From Baffinella frigidus (lineage: Eukaryota > Cryptophyceae > Cryptomonadales > Baffinellaceae), in contig MU646315.1 of the NCBI GenBank assembly GCA_026770585.1, forward strand, positions 548,204 through 571,157: 22,954 nt of DNA, written 5' to 3'. Positions 12,513-21,500 of the stretch are shown piece after piece. The notes beneath the pieces are model-generated. The model saw nothing but the letters and a program-made list of their open reading frames with translations. It had not been told where the DNA came from and searched no databases. How positions within the stretch are numbered: the stretch's first letter is position 1; each line of letters starts with the position of its first letter. The position numbers were made by a program, and so were the translations under genes.

Positions 12513-15500
12513 CGTATAAGGCTCACGATTAGGGGAAAGTGATCATCTTACTAACTGCGCACCGTTCGCCGGATAGGACTGGGCTCCATTCCAGACATCC
12601 TAGCCCAGCTCCCTGCACCCACACTGTTGATGTTTTCCTTCGAGGGTCAGTGTAGCACGCACATGGGTAGTCCCTTTTCGATTCTTGGATCATTTCGCAT
12701 ACGGTATTTTCTACGGTTGGTTCGAAGGACTTCTATCAAGAGACGCGGTCGTAGCATTTGTAGAACCTACCCGACTCAGCACCGCATGCAAACAAACTGA
12801 AATCAAAACAGTGACATGATTAGAAAAAGTTTCAGTGTGCTCGAAACAGTTTTCTGATTTATCTAGGGCGCAGACATCGAAACAGCTTCCTGATGAGCAT
12901 GCGGGGCGCAGGTTCGTGACGGTGCAGGAGAAGACAACCAAGGGCAAGACCGCGATGCTCGACCTCAAAAACGTACGCTCTTCAACCCTCAACCCTAAGC
13001 ATACATTTTACGTACATTTTTACATTTTACGTGTTACGTGCATTTTTCGTGCCCCCCCCAAAGAAACGTGCGCACTGCCCGTGATCCTGCCCGCGAACCC
13101 TACCCTGATGTGAGCCTTCACGGACATGTCAGCATGTCATCTGTTCCGTCTTGAAGCCGGGATACGCACACCCGCATGCACACCCGTTCCCACCCCCGGA
13201 CGAAAACCGCCCGATCGCGTCCCAATCACGTCCTTGCCACGTCCAAGCCACGACCTGATCACGACCGGGTCAACCATATGGTCGCGTCCCAGTCAGGTCC
13301 TTTCCACGTCCTTTCCACGTCCTTCTCACGACCTTCTACGCCCTTCCTACGACCTGATCACGACTAGAGCACGTCTTGAACACGTCCCGATCGCGTCCGA
13401 AACAGGAGAAAGTGGATCGTCCCCGTTCCACTCCCCGGACACAAACCACATAGTCGCGTCCTTCCCTCGTCCTTTTCACGACCTAATCACGACCTGGTCA
13501 CGCTGGTGTCACGTCCTTTGCACGACTTGATCACGACCCGACCCCTTTTCGCAGGAGGAAGTGGAGAGGGCGCTGCGGGACGTGATGCACCTCATCTCAG
13601 CATATCCTCTCGAGACGGAAGAGACGATTCCAAGACACGCGATGTTCGAGCTCTGGACTATGTAACCCCGCCCCCCCCCACCCGGAGGCGAAAAGGTCCA
13701 CAAAAATGACATGAATCTAAATCATGTCTTGAGTCTTTTTGAACCCTAAACCCTCAACCTTCAACCCTAAACTCTGACCCCACACCCCAAACTCCAAACC
13801 CCAAACCCCCAACCCCCAACCCCGAACCCCCAACCCCTAAACCCCAACCTCCAACCTCCAACCCCCAACCCCCTAACCCTAACCCAGGTAACCGAACTGC
13901 TTCTGGGTGGGGCTTCGAGCACTGAAACCTTAAACCCTGAATCCTAAACCCCACACCCCAATCCCCTAACCCCTAACCCTAACCCAGGTACTCAAATAAG
14001 GCGTACATGTCGATCCTGCGCTGCACGAAGCAGTCGTTCTTCGCGCTCAAAAAGCGCCTCGCGGCCCGCGGTTCGAGCCCCCCGCACGAGGCTACTCAAG
14101 CACCCTTTTTACATGTCGATTGTAGGCGTTGTGTACGGAGTTGGTCACGTGTACCCCCGAAAAGCGGGGCGACACGTGACCAAACACATAACAATTACTA
14201 CACCTGTCTCACTTGTACAGCTCTCCGGGATTTAAAGTGGGTGCTTGTCGATCCTGCGATGCACGAAGCAGTAATTCTTCGCGCTAAAAAGGCGCCTCGA
14301 GGCCCGCGGTTCGAGCCCCTGAGACACCTTCTAGCTCTGCCTCACTTTGATTCTGGCTCGTCCTGACAAGTGTTAAGAGCAGAAATCCAGTACACAAGGG
14401 CGAATAGGAAGCCTTTAGGACGAGCCAGAATAAAACTCCGGCAGAGCAAGACGACTTGTTTTGAAACAAATTGTTGCCCTCGACAAGGCGAGGTTAGTAG
14501 CACGCCATTCCCGCTCCAAACCCCCGAAAGAAAACAGGGCCTTTCTGAAGGATAAGTTCCAGAGTCCACCTATGTTGGGAGTTAAAAGAACCCAAAGGAC
14601 CTGAGACGTGTGGACAAGAAGATGTCGAAGAGTCACCCACCCAGAGTCGTATATTACCAAGTATACGTATACTAAGAAAACAATGTGTCTCACAGGGGGC
14701 ATCGCCGGCCTGCTGTACGTCGAAAAGCCGTTCTTCAATGTGGATATCGAGCTGTCGCTCCCGCTCGTTACCATGAACCCGTCGTTGGACGAGATCCAGG
14801 TTTGTGCTCAAATGTCACTATGGGTTTAGATTGCGAAGCGTCCAGCCCTGAAACACTTGAATCAGATCAAATCGCCTCTACGCTCCAAAAAAGTCTAAAA
14901 AGGGGGTACGAAATCACAACAGGGGGTGAGGTAGAGGCGATTTGATCCGCTTCAGGTCCAAAAACAGGTTTCAGGGCTGGACGCTTCCGTTCCTAGGTTG
15001 TGTGGACGGACGTCATTTGTGTTTTGTGTGGCTACCTCCCAAGAACCCCCCCCTCATGTTTGTCTCGACGGGCTTGTGAACCGAATTGTGGCCGACGCGA
15101 TTTCAATGTGATGCACGTTGTGCTCCCGCACAACTCCACGGGACCCCCCTGAACTGCCACGAACAGAGGACTGCACCCCCCCTGTTTGTGACCCACTCTT
15201 CTGGAGTCATGTTCGGCACGCCATTTGAAACAGGAGAGTGTAACACGGGGTGGGGTCGACCAGGTCATGCAGAAAACCAACGTTAAAGCAGGACTTACTT
15301 TCTTGGACGCGACTAATTACTAAATTTGAAATTGATGGCTTTACAACCCATTTTTTAAAACGGGTGTGATGGTTTGTACCAGAGTCGCGTCCAAATAAGT
15401 GCGCATCTAACGTTGGCGTTGGGCATTACAGGGGGCGGTCAACCGGTGTGCTTTGAACATCCTGCGGTGCTCATGAAACCCTGAACCATAAACCATCAAC

Positions 15501-18500
15501 CAATTTTCACGGCGAGTGGTAGGACGGGCCTGGCGCAGTTCACACAGTTTAATCTCGAAAAGGGATTTCATATAACAAACATTCATGGCAGGGGGCGATC
15601 AACCGATGCGCGCTGAACATCCTGCGGTGCTCCAAGTCCATCTACCAGTGGGCCCCGACGCCCGTCCCCGTTCCGCGCACCGATCGCGAGACCTTCCACA
15701 GGTTATGCTCCTCACATTTCTTCCACAGGTTCCGAGCACCGTAGTTTAGTACTGGAATTGGAGAATTAGTACTGGAATTGGAGCCATTTAATTGGGAATT
15801 TAGTGCTGGAATTGGAGCCATTCAATTGGGAATTTAGTGCTGGATTGGAGCCATTCAACCGACTATCAGGGATGCTGGTACAAAACACGCGAGACACCCA
15901 GTTAGCGGTTTGCCCCCGACGCCCGTCCCAGTCCCGCGCACCGATCGCGAGACATGCTAAAGGTTCCGAGCCTCAACACCTGATGCTCAATCGCCACTGT
16001 TGAATCGCCACTGCGATAAAGGAGATTCAATCGGTGCACGCAAGAATTGAAAATGAGTCGGTCCACACGAAAAGGGAAACTGACTCGGTCCACACAAAAA
16101 CACCGCGGCGGTCTGATCGCTGGAGACTACCAAATCGTCGCGGTTTTCCTGATGCCCACCTGCGCAAATCTAGTTCCAAGGATGGGTCCAGAGCGGTCTG
16201 GTAGAGCGTGGCCAATGCAAAAACGGAAACTGAGTCTGCTGTGCACGCAAGAATCGGAAATGGGTCGGTCCACACGGAAATCTCAAACCCTGAACCCGTG
16301 CAGGCTGATCGCTGGAGACTACCAAATCGTCGCAGTCTGCCTGATGCTCACGGGGGCTGTCGAGGGGACCAAGAAACAGGTCAACCCCTAAACCCTAAGC
16401 CCTGAACCATGAACCCTGGACCCGAAACCCTAAACCCGAAACCCGAAACCCGAAACCTCAAACCCTTACCCCTAAAACCTAAAGCCTGAACCATGAATGC
16501 GATACCCTCAGGTGCACGACTATCTTCTGACGTTCATGAACTACGACTTCCTGTGGAAGGAAGACCGCCAGAACACGTACTCCTCCCCCAACCGCCCCCC
16601 ATGTGATAGCATTCATAAGCCTTGTACCCCCCATGCGAAATTCTGCAGAGTCCCGCAAAATCCAGTTTATCTCGAGCTCTGGTTCTTGACTCCGCGCGAG
16701 TCAAGAACGCCACGGGGTGTACTTTTTGAGACCATTGGGTGTATTCGTCAAAAGGATACCGGGTCAGGTGTTGGTGACGGGTAACACTTGGCGGCAGGTA
16801 ACACATTGGCGGTACGTAGCACATTGGCGGCACGTAACACATTGGCGGTAGGTAAGACATTGACGGCAGGTAACACATTGGCGGCAGGTACCACGTTGGC
16901 GGCTTAACACCCAACCACTGAACCAGGTACAAGTGGTTCGCGCAGACGAAGCCGACGATCGAAGACTTTGAGCGCGAGCTTCAGAAGTATGTCGAGGTAC
17001 GGGCACAGACCTCCCAACACCCTCACGCTACACCCTCAGGCTACACCCTCAAGCTACACCCTCACGCTACACCCTCACGCTACACCCTCAAGCGTTCGAT
17101 AAGAACCAACAACCAAGAACGGAACATCCAGTAGTTGTAGGTAGCTTCCGTACGACGATTGACGAATCCACTCGTGTTCTGTTCCACCATATATCCTCCC
17201 CCCGACCCGAAGGGAACGCTGTAAGCTCTTCGGAAACTAGTTAGTACCTGGTTCAAGCTCCTTGTTTTGTCCTTGAATCCTTTAGATGGACGCCTTGCGA
17301 AACATGATGTATTCTGGGACTGAATCCGCACCCACCATTGCAGGTGACCGCAAGACCGCGTTTGGGAATTGGAGCCCTTTGGTTGCGCTACTATGTGTTT
17401 TTGTACCACGAAACACTTTTAGCGCGAAACGTTGCGTGTGAAATACGCACTCATGTCCTGGCGTGGCTTTGCAGGTGGAGCAGCGGATCGCGTCGATCCA
17501 GGAGCTGAACACCATCGGCTGCCTCGCGCTCAAGACCGCCCCGCTCAAGGCCTCCCTCCGGACGGAGGTAACGACTCCCCTCAACCCTAAGCTCTGAACC
17601 CTAAACCCTAAACACGAAACGCAAAACCATGAACCTTCAACCCTAAACCCTTGCTCAAGGCTTCGCTACGGACCGAGTTCACCCTGATACCCGAAACCCG
17701 AAACCCGAAACCGGTGCTGAGGTTCCGTTGCGGCGCAGGACTGTTTTTTCACACCGTTTCGCGGTTGAGTGAAGCGTTGCGTTCTCTTGTCCGCAGTTGA
17801 GTGATTCGTTGCGTTTTCTTGTTCGCTGTTGACTAAACAGTCGCGGGTTTCTTGTTTGCAGGCGGACATGTGGAAGCAGCTCTACTCGGACAACCTCCTC
17901 GCTGAGGCCCAGGTCGTCACCCCCTTTTTTCTTTTCTTTTTCTCTTTTTCCTTCTTTGAGCACCTACTCCTTCTCTTTTTTCTTTTTTCTTTTCTTTGTA
18001 TCGTCCTCACCCCTGCCTCTTTTCCTCTTTTCCTTCTTTGAGCACCGACTCCTTCTCCTTTTCCTTCTTTTCTACTTTATTACTCTCAAGCCTAGCATTG
18101 ATTGCTATGGTCGAAATGGGCTTCGCGCGGAATCGAGGTCAGGTCAGGAAATCAGGAAATTTTCCGAAATGGACTTTTATGCTATCTTAGGCATGGTTTT
18201 TATCTCAAAATAGCATCTCCCACCCATAAGATGACACAAAAAGGCAAAACAATAAAAAAATGTTGCCGACCTGACCTCGATTTTTTCCGCGCGGAGCCCA
18301 TTTCGACAATTCAGAGTTTATCAGCCGATGAGCCCGGCGCCGGAGATTTCCGCATCTTTCCACTGACGTACGGCTTTCCATAAATCGCAGGTTGGGCTCA
18401 AGGGGCTGACGGACTACATGGTGGACGTGGACCAGCGGTTGGAAGGGGAGTGCCCCGATCTCGACACCGTCCGCGAGATGATGACTGTGCTTTCTGAGGT

Positions 18501-21500
18501 CTGCCATCCGCCCCCCTACACTCCACCCGTCCCACGGCGTTCCAGCGCACACCCTATTTTGAATATTGTTTTTGGCCCGACGGTTCCCGATCAGATTCCC
18601 AGCTTGGGAGGGTGGCAGGTGTGCAACGTTGCGCGGTTGAGTTGTTTTGGGGCGGTTTTGTCAAAGGGTGTTGGGCGGGGGCAGGTGAGAGGGAAGGAGA
18701 CAGACATGGAGCTGGACATCCAGCCGATCCAGCGCAAGTACAACCTCCTCCTCAAATACTCGCGACAGGTGATCCATCTGCCGAACCCTCGCATTCCCTG
18801 CCATCTAGCTCTGTCTCAGTCTATTTGGGCTAACCAATGTGGTGACCCCGGGCTCTTTCCCGCTCCAAAGTTGATGGTTTTGTACCGCAGACCCAGCTTG
18901 TCAACTTTTGTATAGTCGGTCAACCTGAGTGAGGCAGAGACATCCAGCCGATCCAGCGAAAGTACAACCTCCTCCTCAAGTATTCGCGACAGGTACTCCA
19001 TCCACCTCCTTAAAACCTGAACCCTAAACCCTAACCCCAACCCCTAAACACTCACCCCTAAATACTCAACCCCAAACCCTAAATCCTAACCCCCAAACCC
19101 AAAACCGTAAAGCTTAAACCCTAAACCCTGTACTCGCGACAGATCCCAGATGAAGAGTTGGCGGTGGTGTTCGGACTGGACCTGCAATGGTCGCAGGTGC
19201 CCCACCCCTCCCGCTTTCCTCCCTCCCTCGTTTCTCGACGCCCCTCGCTTGAAATCATGCTCGTGCCTGTCTCTCTCATACACGTCAACGAACGCTAGGA
19301 CCGTCCTACGACCTACCGAAGTCACTACCACACGCTGAACTACCCTAAAATTAGGCCGTCGCCCGATTGATGTTTTGTTGTTTGCAGATGTTGTTGAAGG
19401 CGCGGGATACGGCAGACAACCTCAGCTAACAGCAACACAAACTCAAGAATTTATGAGGGCCGAGGGCCTGTTCACTTAGCATGACGGCTCGGTTAACCCT
19501 GAACCCTAAACTTATTTTTTCGCAGGTTGTGTTGAAGGCGCGGGATGCGGCAGACAACTTGAACCAACAACAACACGATCTCAAGAACCTGTTAAGGCCG
19601 AGGGCCTGTGTTCGTAGAATGATGGCTCGTTGCACTCGTTTACGTAAAATACTGGCTCGCTGCCCTCACCACTCGAATTATGTTTTTTGCAGGTTGTGTT
19701 GAAAGCGCGGGATGCGGCAGACAAGCTGAACCAACAACATCTCGAACTGAAGAACCGCCTGATATCCTATCAACATGAAATCATATCCCGGCATTTACGG
19801 ACGATCGGTTGAACTGACTCGTTTGTTTCGCAGGTTGTGTTGAAAGCGCGGGATGCGGCAGACAAGCTGAACCAACAGCAGCACGAACTCAAGAACCGCC
19901 TCCAGAACGACGTCCGCGCCTTCACTGCAAAGGTTACAACCCTTCTGAAACGATTTAAAAAATACCCCCACATTTGGGGTAATTAAATTAACGGACTTTA
20001 GGCGAGGGCCCGGCTCTGGGCGAGGGGACGGATCTCCGAATTTCCTGGTACATTTTTTTTTGAAATCGTTTCATAAACCCGTCAGCGAAGTAGATCCCAA
20101 TGTGAAGCAGCAGCAACACGAAGTGAAGAACCGTCTCCAGAACGACGTCCGCGCCTTCACTGCAAAGGTCAGCCTCCCCTAAACCTTGAACCCTGAACTA
20201 ACACTCGTGCATAAGAGGTTCATAATCCTAAACCCTGAACCCCCCTAACACACGTGCACAAGGTTAGGTACCTGAACCCTACACCCTGAACACTAAAACC
20301 TAACTCCTGAAATCCAAAACCTGAACACTCATCCCTGAATCCTGAACCATAAACTCTGACCCCCAAACCCCACACCTTAAACCCTAACCCCTAAACCCTA
20401 CCCTCCCCGAAAAGGTGAAAGCGTTCCGGACAGACTTTGAAGCCAACGGACCGATGGAGGACGGTGCCACGCCCTAATCCCCTCACCCCAAACCCCACAC
20501 CCTAAATCCTAAACCCTGAACCCGAAAACGAACTCCCTAAACCCTAAACCCTAAACCCTAAAGCCTACATTCCAAACCCCAAACCCCAAACACCAAACCC
20601 CAAACCCTAAACCCCGAACCCTAAACCCTACACCGTACACTCCAAACCCCAAACCCCAAACCCTAAACCCCAAACCTCAAACCCTGAACCCTAAATCCCA
20701 AACCAGGAATCACGTCCGACGAGGCGGCCAAACGCCTGGAAAAGTACAAGAAGGTGCTGATCCTGCCACGCCAGAGGGCTCGAGGGAAACCGACGTTTTG
20801 TCTACGCCAGATCTGGCGTCTTTGACTTAGAGTTCTCTGGGGATTCTCCCTGAATCAAGTCACAAGCGGACGTTCGAGCCCTGGACGGTGCGACTGTTGA
20901 CGTATTGCATGCAGTAGCACCCTACGGAACTCCGTGATTAGGTTGGTGCCGGGAACAGGTCAAAGGGATTAGTCAATGGTGGTGGTGACTCTGCAGCACC
21001 AGGTCCCTGCGTAGCCCGTTGTGTGGTGAGTCGATCGGGGCGCATGAAAACGTTCATACTGCAAGTTGATTTCCCGAGGCTGCGTGTGGCTGACTCAGAC
21101 TTTCGCGTTTCGCAGGTGTACACTAAGTTCGAGGACCAGTGGCGCACGCTCGCGGACGGTTCATCCCTAAACCCTAAACCCGAAACCCGAAACCTTAAAC
21201 CCTCAACCCTCAACCCTAATCCCCAATCCCTCAACCCAAAACCTAAACCCTAAACCCTAAACCCTAAACCCTCACACCTAAAACCTAAACCCTGGAAGAT
21301 AAACCCTAAAACCTTAACCCTAAACCAGGCGAGAGGCTCTTTGGTCTCAAAGTCACGCTGCACCCTGAGCTGGAGGTCACCCTCCCTACACCCTCCCAAC
21401 ACCCTCCCTCAACTCTCTCTCAACCCTCCCCACACCCTCCCTCAATCCTCTCTCAACCCTCCCCATACCCTCCTTGAACCCTCCCTCAACCCGCACACCC

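Noticed and set aside
13210-13545. CRISPR-like array
   Set aside because: The repeats are about 10 bases, degenerate and without unique spacers, in an intron of a eukaryotic gene; a minisatellite.
14067-14082. cgcggttcgagcccc resembling a tRNA T-arm
   Set aside because: It is the end of exon 23 and its donor; no acceptor stem, D-arm or anticodon arm can be folded around it. The copy at 14305 is explained by exon duplication.
16784-16908. Coding tandem repeat (cysteine-rich peptide on the minus strand)
   Set aside because: The open frame arises from an 18-base repeat with period divisible by three; it lies in intron 27 and resembles no family.
17919-18213. Phenylalanine-rich membrane-like open frames
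   Set aside because: They are translations of the CTTTT pyrimidine run in intron 30, with no start context or conserved sequence.
18940-18992. Exon 32 copy as an extra cassette exon
   Set aside because: Although its protein frame is intact, none of the AG dinucleotides in front gives the right phase, so inclusion would shift the frame.
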